Origin: Candidatus Hydrogenedentota bacterium | Lineage (GTDB): Bacteria; Hydrogenedentota; Hydrogenedentia; Hydrogenedentales; SLHB01 | DNA length: 64,000 nt | Direction: 5' to 3' | NCBI GenBank assembly: GCA_013359265.1 | Contig: JABWCD010000020.1 | Location: 62,001-126,000 of the forward strand | Shown: one piece after another, positions 26,783 through 36,304 of the stretch | Numbering within the stretch: the first letter of the stretch is position 1 | Layout of the letters: every line of letters begins with the position of its first letter | Made by a program: the position numbers and the translations under genes | Notes under the pieces: generated by a model | The model's database searches: none | The model's input: the letters and a program-made list of their open reading frames with translations, nothing else | Told to the model about the DNA's origin: nothing

Positions 26783-28570
26783 ATGAGCAAGAAACGCGGT
26801 TGCGGTTTCCGCCTGATGCAGCTTTTTGCGTTCGTCCTGCTTCTGCTCTGCGTCGGCACGTACTTCTATTTCGTCTTTCCGTTTTGGGGATACCCGTTGC
26901 ATGGAGGCTTGAAGGGACCCGTTCCCCTAACGCCCGCGTGGGCGCTCGAACCATGGCTGTGGGAAGACGATGGGAACACGTCCCAGGCCATTCTTGGCTT
27001 GTTGAAGGAATACGAAGAGCGCGACTTCCCCGTGCGCACGGTCTTGATCGACAGTCCCTGGTCGACCCGCTACAACGATTTCGCCGTCGACGAGGAACGC
27101 TATCCCAAACCGGCCGAGTTCTTTGGCGACCTCGAAAAACGTGGGTACCGCGTTGTGCTTTGGATGACTTCGATGGTCAACAGCCAAAATGACGACACGC
27201 GTTTCAAAGATTCGACCGATTGGTACGAAGACGCCAGGAGAAAGGGTTACTTGACCGGCGACGGATGGCAAATTGGATGGTGGAAGGGGAGAGGCGGGTT
27301 CATCGATTACACGAACCCCGCCGCGATGAAGTGGTGGCGCGGCCTGCAAGAGCCGCTCTTCGACTGGGGCATCGACGGATGGAAGCTGGACGGGACCGGC
27401 ACACTGTTTCGGTCGCAGTATCGCAATGCGCCGTTGTTTTACATGAACGTGTTCAATGGTCCGATGACGACGCGCCAGTACATGGACCGCTACTACCGCG
27501 ACGAGTACGCGCACGGCCTCAGCAAGAACCCCGAATTCATTACACTTTCGCGGTCAACCGATCGCCTCGGCCTGCTGAACAGGAAGCCGCGCGGCGAATT
27601 CTTCGAGTGGCTCGACACCCTCGCCCACCCGGAGGGATTTGCGCCGCTCGACGCGTCACCCGTGAATTGGGTCGGCGATCAAGACCACGCGTGGACGCTC
27701 GAGAACGAAGGAATTGAGGAAGCGATTACGGACATTCTGCGCAGCGCGTCCATGGGCTACAACGTCATTGGCTCGGACATCCCGGGCTACTCCGGCAGCG
27801 ACATACCCCCGAACCTGTACGCGCGCTGGGCGCAATTCTCGTGTTTCTGCGGGTTGTTCATGAACGGCGGGCACGCCGACCGGCGGTTGTGGTTGTCGAA
27901 CGAGCGCGAGTGGGAGATCGTCCGCAAATTCGCATGGCTCCATACAGAGTTGGTCCCGTATATCTACACGCACGTTGCGGAATGCCACGAAGGTGGTAAG
28001 CCACTCATGCGTCCGCTCGAATCCAAATACCACTATCTGTTCGGGAACGACTTCCTGGTTGCGCCGATCTACGAGGACAATCTGATGCGATCGGTCACCA
28101 TTCCTGCGGGCAAGTGGCGGTATATGTTCAACGATTTGGAGGTGTTGGAGGGACCGTCTACGACGCGACGCACGTACCCGCTGGAGGAAGCCCCCGTGTA
28201 TATTCGCGACGGCGCGATCATTCCGCTGAACGTTTCACGCAGTTACACGGGTTACGGCGATGCGGAATCGAAGGGGTTCGTCACCTGGCTCGTGTATCCG
28301 GCGGGCAACACCGAATTCGAAATGGTGCACGCGGACGGTTCCGGCAAGACGAGGCTCGAGTCGCGCATGTCGAGCCAGCTTACGCTCCAAATCTCCGGCG
28401 TGCACAAACCCCACATTCTGCGCGTCCACATGATTTTCCCGCCGTTGAAAGTGCAGTTGGATATGAAGGCGCTGGAGGAAGGCCTCGACTGGACCTACGA
28501 CCGCGACCGCGCAAAATTGATCATACGCACAAAGGACTACGCGGAAGGCAAGTACGTCGTCGATTATTAA
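26783..28570 (+). CDS. Membrane-anchored family 31 glycoside hydrolase
   Basis: 595 residues from the ATG at 26783 (just after a GGGGGG run); an earlier in-frame start at 26735 is unlikely. Residues about 10-30 form an N-terminal hydrophobic anchor (LMQLFAFVLLLLCVGTYFYFV), so the enzyme faces outward. The GH31 barrel shows the nucleophile Asp203 in DGWKLDGTG and the probable acid/base Asp299 in WVGDQDHAW, followed by GYNVIGSDIPGYSG and the family's C-terminal FLVAPIYEDNLMRSVTIPAG sheet segment. GH31 enzymes release alpha-linked glucose, xylose or galactose; specificity is not readable. The N-terminal beta-sandwich typical of the family is missing, so the protein begins almost directly with the barrel. 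Its stop overlaps the convergent hflC stop. Confidence 0.88.
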   Translation: MSKKRGCGFRLMQLFAFVLLLLCVGTYFYFVFPFWGYPLHGGLKGPVPLTPAWALEPWLWEDDGNTSQAILGLLKEYEERDFPVRTVLIDSPWSTRYNDFAVDEERYPKPAEFFGDLEKRGYRVVLWMTSMVNSQNDDTRFKDSTDWYEDARRKGYLTGDGWQIGWWKGRGGFIDYTNPAAMKWWRGLQEPLFDWGIDGWKLDGTGTLFRSQYRNAPLFYMNVFNGPMTTRQYMDRYYRDEYAHGLSKNPEFITLSRSTDRLGLLNRKPRGEFFEWLDTLAHPEGFAPLDASPVNWVGDQDHAWTLENEGIEEAITDILRSASMGYNVIGSDIPGYSGSDIPPNLYARWAQFSCFCGLFMNGGHADRRLWLSNEREWEIVRKFAWLHTELVPYIYTHVAECHEGGKPLMRPLESKYHYLFGNDFLVAPIYEDNLMRSVTIPAGKWRYMFNDLEVLEGPSTTRRTYPLEEAPVYIRDGAIIPLNVSRSYTGYGDAESKGFVTWLVYPAGNTEFEMVHADGSGKTRLESRMSSQLTLQISGVHKPHILRVHMIFPPLKVQLDMKALEEGLDWTYDRDRAKLIIRTKDYAEGKYVVDY

Positions 28571-29640
28571 TCGGCTCTCGCCGCGCCTTCCTTAAGCAGT
28601 CGAAAGAGTCCGGAATCCGCGCTGAGAATCGCCTCGGTCCCCGGAGGCGTCGATTCTTCAAGCACCTCCAACGAACGCACGAAGCTGTACAGCTCCGGGT
28701 TCGAGCTGAACGCTTCGGCAAAAATGCGGATGGCTTCCGCGTCCGCTTCGCCGCGCATCATCGCCGCCTCGCGCTCGGCGTTCGCGCGGATGACCTGCAC
28801 CTGGCGGTCCGTGCCGCCCATAATAATCTCCGCCTGTTTCTGGCCTTCGCTGCGATACCCGCGCGAAATGCGGGATCGTTCCGCAGACATGCGGCCGAAC
28901 ACGGCCTGGAAGTTTTCCGGTAGCAGGTCGGCGCGCCGGATGCGCACGTCGACCACGCGAATGCCGTACTGCGTGAGCGTGCGATCGTTGGCGCGTTTCG
29001 TCACGGAGTTCATAATCTTTTCGCGCCCCAACGTGATCTCGTCGCTCATCGTGTTGAGCGCTTCAAGATCTTCCGGAGCGTCCGTCGTGGCCGGTACGTC
29101 CGTGCCCACGTGCTTGTTTGTCGTTCGGATCACTTCCGTCAGATCGTTTCGGCCCAGTTCCTCGCGCACCGCGGAGTAAATCACGTCGTCCAGCGCGCCG
29201 TTGGCCCCGGTAATCGTGCGCACGCTGATGCGGAAAAGCAGAGGGTTCTCGATTCTCCAACGCGCAAAGTTGTCGACCACGAGCGTCTTCTTGTCCGCAA
29301 GCACGACGGCCTCTTCCTCGACCCCGTACGTCATCAAGACATCCGGAAAGCGTTCGACCGTGTCGGCAAACGGCGCCTTGAAATAGATGCCCGCGCCCAT
29401 GCTGATCTTGAGCTTTTCCGCGCCCTCGCCCGTACGCCGGGCAGCATGCAGGATTTCTGTCTTTAGCGGCTCGAATTGTTCGGGCGCGCGGTCGCCGACG
29501 ATCACGTGGACGGGTTTGTTCAGGCGTGTGACAACGACTTGGTCGCGTTCATGTACGACGAACATGCACGTGTTCGCTACGAGGAGCGCAATGAGAACGC
29601 AGACGGCGGCGGCGCCCGCCACAAATCGAAACGTCTTCAT
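28567..29640 (-). CDS. hflC: HflC-like SPFH/prohibitin-domain membrane protein
   Basis: 357 residues. The N-terminal anchor is at about 5-27 and the SPFH/band-7 domain at about 28-240 (FVVHERDQVVVTRLNKPVHV, then DNFARWRIENPLLF). A coiled-coil region follows (RISRGYRSEGQKQAEIIMGG, then REAAMMRGEADAEAIRIFAEAF). HflC and HflK form a periplasmic cage around the FtsH protease that modulates membrane-protein degradation. The gene is downstream of and overlaps hflK by four bases. No ftsH is in the window. Confidence 0.92.
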   Translation of the reverse strand: MKTFRFVAGAAAVCVLIALLVANTCMFVVHERDQVVVTRLNKPVHVIVGDRAPEQFEPLKTEILHAARRTGEGAEKLKISMGAGIYFKAPFADTVERFPDVLMTYGVEEEAVVLADKKTLVVDNFARWRIENPLLFRISVRTITGANGALDDVIYSAVREELGRNDLTEVIRTTNKHVGTDVPATTDAPEDLEALNTMSDEITLGREKIMNSVTKRANDRTLTQYGIRVVDVRIRRADLLPENFQAVFGRMSAERSRISRGYRSEGQKQAEIIMGGTDRQVQVIRANAEREAAMMRGEADAEAIRIFAEAFSSNPELYSFVRSLEVLEESTPPGTEAILSADSGLFRLLKEGAARAD

Positions 29641-30734
29641 GGTGTGTTCGCTCCCGAGTAGGTCTGCTGTTGGTACTGTTGCTGAATCTGTTGTGGGTCC
29701 ACCGGAATCGCCTGCCTGTCCAAATTCTTGAGATTGAGCACTCCGGCGGATTCGTCCACGAGGGTAAGTCTCAGATTCGGCAACAGGCGCGACATGGTCT
29801 CGAGATACAGGCGCGACCGCGTGATCTCGGGCGACTGCCGGTACTGCTCCGCGATGGCGTTGAACCGCGCCACGGCGCCTTGCGCTTCGGCAATCGTCGC
29901 CTCCTTATACCCCTCGGCGGCCAGCTTGACGCGCTCGCCTTCACCTTCCGCTTTGGGAATCTCGCCGCTCTGGTACGCGTGCGCTTCGTTGATGATGCGC
30001 TCGCGTTCCTCTCGCGCGCTCGCAACGTCGCGAAACGCTTCGGCCACTTCGTGGGGCGGTTGCACGTCCTGCAAAAACACGTCCTCGATCGTGACGCCGG
30101 CCCCCGTCAGGTCGGCGAGTTCCTGCATCTTCAGTTTGATCTCGCCCATGATTTCGAACTTGCCGGTCGTCAAAACGTCGTTGATCGGATGGTCGCCGAC
30201 AGCCTGGCGCAGCGCGGCTTCCGCCACGGCGCGCAGCATGCTCTCGACCTCGCCGGGATCGAAATTGAAAAGGTATTCGCGCGAGTTCTTTACGCGGAAC
30301 TGTACGGACATCGAGCAATTGACGACGTTTTCGTCGCCGGTGAGCATCTGAGATTCGTTGAGGAGCGACGGGTCGTTCTGGAACGTGGCGTAGGTCGTCG
30401 TGCCCCCGGAGCTATTCGAGCGAAATCCGATCTCGAGCCGCTTCACTTCGCCGATGTCCGCAAATTCGACGGTCTGAATCGGCCACGGCAGCTTGAAGTG
30501 AAAGCCCGGCTCGGTCGTGCGTGTGTATTTGCCAAACGTCAACACGATGCCTTCCTCCCCTGGCGCGACCGTATAGGCCGGCCCGCCGCGCAGCAGCCAG
30601 AACAAAAAAAGCACAATGAGGATTGGCCACAGCACCTTCGCAAGGTTTGGCCGGAACTTCGACAAATCGAATCCGCCGCCGCCACTTCCGGGGCCGCGGA
30701 TGATTTCCGGTCTGAATGGCTTTCGTTCGCTCAT
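29637..30734 (-). CDS. hflK: HflK-like SPFH/prohibitin-domain membrane protein
   Basis: 365 residues. A short Gly-rich cytoplasmic N-terminus (IIRGPGSGGGGFDLSKF) precedes the transmembrane helix at about 32-46 (VLWPILIVLFLFWLLRGG). The SPFH domain starts TVAPGEEGIVLTFGKYTRTT. The coiled coil contains RERIINEAHAYQSGEIPKAE and a Gln-rich tail (QQIQQQYQQQTY). This is the standard HflK organisation, and it forms a complex with the HflC encoded immediately downstream. Confidence 0.93.
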   Translation of the reverse strand: MSERKPFRPEIIRGPGSGGGGFDLSKFRPNLAKVLWPILIVLFLFWLLRGGPAYTVAPGEEGIVLTFGKYTRTTEPGFHFKLPWPIQTVEFADIGEVKRLEIGFRSNSSGGTTTYATFQNDPSLLNESQMLTGDENVVNCSMSVQFRVKNSREYLFNFDPGEVESMLRAVAEAALRQAVGDHPINDVLTTGKFEIMGEIKLKMQELADLTGAGVTIEDVFLQDVQPPHEVAEAFRDVASAREERERIINEAHAYQSGEIPKAEGEGERVKLAAEGYKEATIAEAQGAVARFNAIAEQYRQSPEITRSRLYLETMSRLLPNLRLTLVDESAGVLNLKNLDRQAIPVDPQQIQQQYQQQTYSGANTP

Positions 30735-30755
30735 TGGGTTGCGCTCCTGTGCATT

Positions 30756-31136
30756 CTACTCGTCCGGGTACATGTCCGGCCGGAGGCCGATATTTACAAT
30801 ACTGCACGCAGTAATAGTGTTAAGTCCGATCTCTTCCGCTTTTGCGATCAGTTCTGCGCTCTCCGAACCGGGATTGAGAAAGAACTCGGCCGGTTTGCGC
30901 GCGGCGATCTCGTGAAGCATGGTTATGCCCACGGCAGGCGGCACGTACATCGAAACGCGATCCAGCGGTCCCGGCACTTCCCCAATCGAAGCGTAGGCCT
31001 TCAGTCCTTCAATCTCGCGGGCGTTCGCATTCACTGGATAAACCGTCCAGCCGCCATCGCGAAACGCGCGCACGGCCTTGTTGCCATACTTCCTCCTGTC
31101 CGCGGAAGCGCCGACGATTGCGATGGTCTTTGGCAT
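30756..31136 (-). CDS. CoA-binding (YccU-type) Rossmann-fold protein
   Basis: 126 residues. The opening TIAIVGASADRRKYGNKAVR and VYPVNANAREIEG match the small CoA-binding domain family (YccU). These are single Rossmann domains related to succinyl-CoA synthetase alpha subunits. The usual length is 120-145 residues, so it looks complete. Biological role in bacteria is unsettled. It is 21 bases upstream of hflK on the same strand and may be transcribed with it. Confidence 0.88.
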   Translation of the reverse strand: MPKTIAIVGASADRRKYGNKAVRAFRDGGWTVYPVNANAREIEGLKAYASIGEVPGPLDRVSMYVPPAVGITMLHEIAARKPAEFFLNPGSESAELIAKAEEIGLNTITACSIVNIGLRPDMYPDE

Positions 31137-31186
31137 GTATCGGTATTTCCCTGGCCGGAACTATTGATTCCCGCTCTCGCGCCGGA

Positions 31187-31238
31187 ACTGGCGCGCTTGT
31201 CGAAGCGCCAGTATACTTTCTCTTTGCCTCGTGAGGCA
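31187..31238. promoter_or_regulatory. Two inverted repeats in a divergent spacer
   Basis: ACTGGCGC (31187-31194) pairs perfectly with GCGCCAGT (31205-31212) across a ten-base loop. TGCCTC (31225-31230) pairs with GAGGCA (31233-31238) across GT. They lie between divergent start codons at 31136 and 31271. A TATACT hexamer at 31212-31217 overlaps the first repeat, but I found no convincing -35. They may be operators or leader hairpins. Confidence 0.4.
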
Positions 31239-31270
31239 TCTTTATCCAATCGTCTGTTGAGGGGTCCGGC

Positions 31271-33280
31271 GTGAAATCCAGTCTGCATTACATCGCGGGG
31301 GCGCTGCTGTTTGCCGGCCTTGCGGCCGCACTTACGTTTCCCTCGCTGAACAACGGCTTTGTCAACGACGACAATTATATGCGCGCATTACACAAGGGGT
31401 TTCCCGGTCTCGACGCGCTCAGCAGAAGTTGGGTCGACGCATTCGCGTTTTCGAAGGGAAATGTGCAGGAGAACGAGTGGCTGCGCGATCGCGGCGTGTT
31501 TCCGTGGTGGGCCGTGACCGAAGCGAAACTGTGGTTCTTTCGCCCGCTTGCGGCGGCAACGCACTGGTTCGATTATACGACGTTTCGTGACAACGCGCGG
31601 CCCATGCACCTTCAAAACGTGCTGTGGTTCGCATTGATGTGCGGGCTGGCGTTTGTGCTTTTCCGTGAATTCGCCTCTGCGCCATGGATCGCGTGGCTTG
31701 CAGCATTCATGTTTGCGACGGACGAGGCCCACGGGTATGCCGTCGGGTGGATTTCGAGCCGCAACACGTTAATGGTCGCGTGCTCGTCGATAGCCGTCCT
31801 GATTGCGCATCACCGCTGGCGCACAACGAAACGCGACGTGTGGGCGGTTGCCGCCTTCGCGATGTACGGGATCGGCCTCATCTGCGGCGAGGGCGCGATT
31901 AGCGTCTGCGCCTATCTCTTTGCGTATGCGCTGGTCATGGGATTCGATTCGTGGCGAAGCCGGCTGCTTTCGTTGGCGCCCTATGCGGCGATTAGCGCGA
32001 TGTACCTTGCACTGTACCGTGTGCGCGGTTTCGGGTCTGCAGGCTCCGCATGGTACGCGGACCCGGGGAGCGATTTTCCGGCATGGCTCGCGCGGATCGG
32101 CTCAAACATACCGATCCTGCTCTTCACCGAATGGTTCAAGTGGCCCTCCGAATTCTTGCGCGGCGGCGACACGCAGCGGGCGACTGGCTTTGCAGTAGTT
32201 GTACTGTTGCTGTGTGCCGCGTTGTGGATCATGCGCCCAATGCTGCGCGCAAACGCGCGCGCCCGGTTCTGGCTCATTGGCGCGGTGATTGCCCTGCTGC
32301 CGGTGAGCGCGGTCGTCGCGCAACCGCGCGTGCTCACCATTTCGGCAATTGGTGGCATGGCCCTCATCGCCGAATACCTCTCAGGCTGGTTCAATGCGCG
32401 CCAGTTTGCCAGGCTGATTGGATCCATTGTCGGGCTGACGGCAATTGTGCGGATCGCAGATTCGATTTTTCGGCTTGGCACAATTGTCTACTACATCGTC
32501 GGCGCCTTGCTCATCGTTGTACTCGTCATTCTTGTTCGACGGGGCGATAAGTCGGCGGAATGGATTCCAAAAGCGGGACTCCGCCGCGCAAACGCGACGG
32601 CGTTGTTCTGCATTTTCGTTGTCGCGCACTTAATCGTCGCGCCGAACACGCTGACGGTACAATCGATGGTGCATGGCGCGACCGCACGTAAGTTCGACGC
32701 GGCCTACGCGTCGCTTCCATTTGACGCGTCGGTCGTGAACCGCGACTTGATCCTGCTCCAGGGTGCGAACGACTTCACCTGCTATTACTTTATGCTGAAG
32801 CGGTCCGCCGACGTGCAGCTCATGCCGGGGCACATGCGCATGCTCTCATCCGGCCTTCGCGCGCTGACGGTTGAACGACCGGATGGATCCACATTGTTGA
32901 TTCGCAGCGATGACGGCTTGATTGCGGACCGCGGATTGAGCGTCTACCGGAGCGCCAAGTATCCGATGACGCAGGGAGACACGGTTCAATTGGCGGGCTT
33001 GACGGTGACGGTCCTCAAGACTGACGCCAACGGTTGGCCGATGGACGCAGCCTTCGTCTTCGACAAACCGTTGGACGACGACCTGTACCTGTGGTACACG
33101 GGGGCGATGGTCGAAGAACGCAGTCCGCGTACCGGCCGGCTCCTGACCGTCGAACGCTACTTTCCGATCGCGCCGCCCGCCGTGGGCGAAACGATAACCG
33201 TTCGAGAGCTGCTCGAACGCAGTCCCAAGTACCAGGCAGTGCTGGCAGACGCACGAGACGCCAAGGCGCCAGATTCATAA
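31271..33280 (+). CDS. Polytopic membrane protein, possible GT-C glycosyltransferase
   Basis: 669 residues from GTG 31271, preceded by GAGGGG. About eleven hydrophobic segments fill residues 8-470. The remaining about 200 residues are soluble, mostly beta-rich and presumably periplasmic. The first loop after TM1 contains GFVNDDNYMRALHKG, an acidic Asp-Asp motif where GT-C enzymes carry their catalytic Asp. The overall layout (long first loop, many helices, C-terminal soluble domain) suits a GT-C enzyme. No specific family motif was recognised, so function remains open. Confidence 0.65.
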   Translation: MKSSLHYIAGALLFAGLAAALTFPSLNNGFVNDDNYMRALHKGFPGLDALSRSWVDAFAFSKGNVQENEWLRDRGVFPWWAVTEAKLWFFRPLAAATHWFDYTTFRDNARPMHLQNVLWFALMCGLAFVLFREFASAPWIAWLAAFMFATDEAHGYAVGWISSRNTLMVACSSIAVLIAHHRWRTTKRDVWAVAAFAMYGIGLICGEGAISVCAYLFAYALVMGFDSWRSRLLSLAPYAAISAMYLALYRVRGFGSAGSAWYADPGSDFPAWLARIGSNIPILLFTEWFKWPSEFLRGGDTQRATGFAVVVLLLCAALWIMRPMLRANARARFWLIGAVIALLPVSAVVAQPRVLTISAIGGMALIAEYLSGWFNARQFARLIGSIVGLTAIVRIADSIFRLGTIVYYIVGALLIVVLVILVRRGDKSAEWIPKAGLRRANATALFCIFVVAHLIVAPNTLTVQSMVHGATARKFDAAYASLPFDASVVNRDLILLQGANDFTCYYFMLKRSADVQLMPGHMRMLSSGLRALTVERPDGSTLLIRSDDGLIADRGLSVYRSAKYPMTQGDTVQLAGLTVTVLKTDANGWPMDAAFVFDKPLDDDLYLWYTGAMVEERSPRTGRLLTVERYFPIAPPAVGETITVRELLERSPKYQAVLADARDAKAPDS

Positions 33281-33396
33281 TCGTCCGCTCGTCTCAATAA
33301 TTGGTGTTCGACCGCAGGTAAGCGTTCCCAGGGCAGAAACCAAAAGGTGCGCCGGCGGTACAAACCGGCACACCGCAATCCACTCTCAATCTGCGC

Positions 33397-33825
33397 TTAC
33401 AGCGCCGCGGCGCCCGCCGACGCGCAGGCGTGGTCGTTTTCGACGATCGATCCCGACACGCCAATTCCGCCAATGACGACACCGTTGGCGTTCGTCAGGG
33501 GCACGCCGCCGGGAAACGTAATCAGACCTCCGTTCGAATGCTCAATGTTATACAGCGACCCGCCCGGCTGGCTGAGGTTGCCGATCGCGCCGGTCGGCAT
33601 GTCGAAGAAACGCGCTGTACGCGCCTTCTTAATCGAGATGTCGATGCTGCCGAGCCACGCGCCTTCCATCCGCGCGAAGGCTTTCAGGTTCGCACCGGCG
33701 TCCACGACCGCAATATTCATCTTGCAGCCCAGTTCCTCGGCCTTCTTGATGGCCGCCGCGACGGCCCGCTGCGCGGCCTCGAGATCGATGTCGTGCGCGC
33801 TAAGTCCCGTATATTTGCCCGGCAT
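33397..33825 (-). CDS. GlcG/HbpS-family (DUF336) protein
   Basis: 142 residues. The family features are visible: [39 protein letters not shown] near the N-terminus, the central [11 protein letters not shown], and the C-terminal FPGGVPL followed by IGGIGVSG and [14 protein letters not shown]. Members include heme-binding HbpS and the glycolate-operon protein GlcG. No signal peptide is present, so it should be cytoplasmic. The divergent SDR gene starts about 150 bases away. Confidence 0.9.
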   Translation of the reverse strand: MPGKYTGLSAHDIDLEAAQRAVAAAIKKAEELGCKMNIAVVDAGANLKAFARMEGAWLGSIDISIKKARTARFFDMPTGAIGNLSQPGGSLYNIEHSNGGLITFPGGVPLTNANGVVIGGIGVSGSIVENDHACASAGAAAL

Positions 33826-33971
33826 GACGCAGTCTCCTTGTTCGTGTGAGTGACAGTGTTGGGGCAGCTACCGCGCAAAACGTACCAGCCCGTCCACACG
33901 CGGATCAAGGCGGCAACTTGTCTGCCGAGACCAATTCCGGCAAGCTGATGGTGCAAGGAGTGAGGTGTCCG

Positions 33972-34859
33972 ATGAACGGCGATGCGTGGTTCATCAATGG
34001 CAAGACCGTACTCGTCACGGGCGCGAGCAGCGGAATTGGCAGGGCGACGGCGCAAGGGCTTGCCGAGTTGCGTGCGCAGGTCATCCTCGTGTGCCGCGAC
34101 CGCCGCAAAGGCGAGGAGACCATCGCCGGCATCGCGCGCACGGTGCCGGGCGCATCGCTCGATCTAGTAATCGCGGATTTTGCGTCGCTCGACGACGTGC
34201 GCCGCGCGGCGGACGACGTATTATCGCGCTTCCGCGACCTGCACGTTCTGATTAACAATGCCGCGACGATTCCCGGTGCGCGGACACTGTCACGCGACGG
34301 CATCGAGATGCAGTTCGCTGTCAACCATCTTGCCCCATTCCTGTTGACGAACCTGCTGCTTTCGCGGCTGAAGGCCTGCGCGCCGGCGCGGATTGTATTC
34401 GTGTCGTCCGACATGCACTTCGGCGCGAAGCTCGACTTCGACGATCTGCAGAGCGAACGCTCCTACGCCGCCATGCGGGTTTATGGCAAGACAAAACTCG
34501 CGAACGTGCTTGTCACAAACGAGCTCGCCCGAAGGCTCGAGGGCACTGGTGTGACGGTAAACGCGCTGCATCCAGGCGTGGTCGCGACTGGCATTGCCAA
34601 CAATCTCGCTTTCCCGCTCAATCGTCTCGCGAAAGTGGCCGGGCTGTTTTGGCTGAGCCCGCGGGATGGCGCGCGAACCCCGATTTATTTGGCGAGTTCG
34701 CAGGAGGTAAGCGGCGTAAGTGGAAAATACTTCGAGAAGTGCAGAGAACGGGCGCCGTCGCCCGCATCGCACGACGTCGAGACAGCCAGAAGGTTATGGC
34801 GCGTTAGCGCGGCGATGTCTGGTTTGGAAACGGTTGACGCGGCCGCCTGCGCGCCGTAG
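33972..34859 (+). CDS. Short-chain dehydrogenase/reductase
   Basis: 295 residues from ATG 33972, preceded by GGAGTGAGG. An in-frame ATG 42 codons earlier would add non-homologous sequence. Cofactor motif TGASSGIG is near residues 15-22, INNAAT near 90, catalytic Ser in VFVSSDMH and the Tyr-x-x-x-Lys in MRVYGKTKLAN. The pattern HPGVVATGIANN and overall length are closest to retinol-dehydrogenase/WWOX-like classical SDRs. Substrate unknown. It is upstream of a sulfatase on the same strand (39-base gap). Confidence 0.88.
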   Translation: MNGDAWFINGKTVLVTGASSGIGRATAQGLAELRAQVILVCRDRRKGEETIAGIARTVPGASLDLVIADFASLDDVRRAADDVLSRFRDLHVLINNAATIPGARTLSRDGIEMQFAVNHLAPFLLTNLLLSRLKACAPARIVFVSSDMHFGAKLDFDDLQSERSYAAMRVYGKTKLANVLVTNELARRLEGTGVTVNALHPGVVATGIANNLAFPLNRLAKVAGLFWLSPRDGARTPIYLASSQEVSGVSGKYFEKCRERAPSPASHDVETARRLWRVSAAMSGLETVDAAACAP

Positions 34860-34898
34860 CATTTTCTTGGTGGCTCTTCCGTAGAACGGAGAACTTCG

Positions 34899-36302
34899 AT
34901 GACCACTTCTGCACTTAATGACATCACCCGGCGCGCGTTCCTCGTTTCCGCGGGTGCGGGCGTTGTCTCCGCGGCGGCGCACGCCAAAACAGTCGCGGCG
35001 CCCAAGCGGCAACCCAATGTCGTGTATGTGTTCAGCGACGAGCACCGCTGGCAGTCGATGTCGTTCACCGAATTGCCGCAGGTGATCACACCGAACATGG
35101 CGCAGCTCGCGGAGGAGTCGGCGGAGTTCACGAACTGCATCAGCAACTACCCTGTATGCTCGCCGTACCGCGGCATCCTTTTGACCGGGCGCTGGCCTCA
35201 GGAGACCGGCGTGGTGGACAACAACATCCCGCTGTCGCCAAACGAGCAAACGGTCGGGAAATCGTTTCGCAATGGCGGGTGGCGCACAGGGTATATCGGC
35301 AAGTGGCACCTCGGCGGTACGCGCGCGGAACCGTTCGGCTTCGACCATTCACTCATCTGGGAAAAGACGAACATTCACTGGGACACGTCGGAGTATTATC
35401 CCTCAGGTAGTGCGCCCGTCACGCCGAAGGGATACAACGCGACGCTGATGACGGACCAGGCGCTGGAATTCATGGAGGGCAACACGGCCAACCCGTTCTG
35501 CCTTTTTGTGTCGCTCAATCCGCCGCACGCGAATTTCACCGATGCGCCGGAAGGGAAGAAAGCGCTGTACCCCGAGGGTGCGCTGCCGCGCCGCCCGAAC
35601 TGGCAAGACGGCCGGCCGGCGGATGCGTCGCCGGAGGCGAAGTTCTTCAGCAACAACGGCTGGCCATACTACGAAGGCTACCATGCGCACATCAGCGCGA
35701 TTGACGATGAACTGGGCCGGATCATGAAGAAACTCGAAGAGCTGGGAATTGAAGAGAACACCATTCTCGTTTACACGAGTGATCACGGTTCCATGTTCGG
35801 CTCGCACGGCGTGGGAGGGAAGCGGCAGCCCTTCGAAGAATCGATCCGTGTCCCGTTCCTCGTGCGGTGGCCGGGGCGAATCGAAGCGAAGAAAAAAGTT
35901 GACAGCCTGTTTGGAACTATAGACATAGTCCCGACATTGTGCGCCCTCGCGGGCGCGAAGGCGCCGCGCAGGTGTAGCGGCCAGGATTATTCGGATCACC
36001 TTGTCGGCGGCGGTGGGCCGGACCCGAAGTCGCAGTTTATCATGCACATTGCCAAGGGAAACGCGTCCGGCAAAGAGACGCATCCTGCGCCGCTGTTCCG
36101 CGGGATCAGGACGAAGAAGCACACATACTTCATGACCAGCAAAGGCAAGGGTTCGTTGTTCGACAATGCCAAGGACCCCTATCAGTTGGCCGATCTGTTC
36201 GGCACCGCCGATTCGCGATCGGTCCGCGAAAAGTGCGAGAAAGTGACGCGCGCATGGCTCAAGTCAGTGAACGACTCGTTCTCACTCGAGGTAAAAAACT
36301 AG
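34899..36302 (+). CDS. Exported type I (formylglycine) sulfatase
   Basis: 467 residues. A twin-arginine-type signal is present (ITRRAFLVSAGAGVVSAAAHA, cleavage about residue 29). The activating motif CSPYR (Cys87-Arg91) follows the C-x-P-x-R rule for conversion of Cys to formylglycine, so an anaerobic or aerobic maturase must act before export. Metal-binding residues appear in YVFSDEHRWQ near residue 43 and YTSDHGSMFGSHG near residue 290. It hydrolyses sulfate esters, probably of polysaccharides, given the fucosidase 1.4 kb away. It lacks the long C-terminal subdomain extensions of some marine enzymes. Confidence 0.93.
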   Translation: MTTSALNDITRRAFLVSAGAGVVSAAAHAKTVAAPKRQPNVVYVFSDEHRWQSMSFTELPQVITPNMAQLAEESAEFTNCISNYPVCSPYRGILLTGRWPQETGVVDNNIPLSPNEQTVGKSFRNGGWRTGYIGKWHLGGTRAEPFGFDHSLIWEKTNIHWDTSEYYPSGSAPVTPKGYNATLMTDQALEFMEGNTANPFCLFVSLNPPHANFTDAPEGKKALYPEGALPRRPNWQDGRPADASPEAKFFSNNGWPYYEGYHAHISAIDDELGRIMKKLEELGIEENTILVYTSDHGSMFGSHGVGGKRQPFEESIRVPFLVRWPGRIEAKKKVDSLFGTIDIVPTLCALAGAKAPRRCSGQDYSDHLVGGGGPDPKSQFIMHIAKGNASGKETHPAPLFRGIRTKKHTYFMTSKGKGSLFDNAKDPYQLADLFGTADSRSVREKCEKVTRAWLKSVNDSFSLEVKN

Positions 36303-36304
36303 TC

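Noticed and set aside
36233-36304. Earlier start of the SpoIIE-type phosphatase inside the sulfatase gene
   Set aside because: The extra 24 residues come from the overlapping sulfatase frame; ATG 36305 leaves the complete GAF and phosphatase domains.
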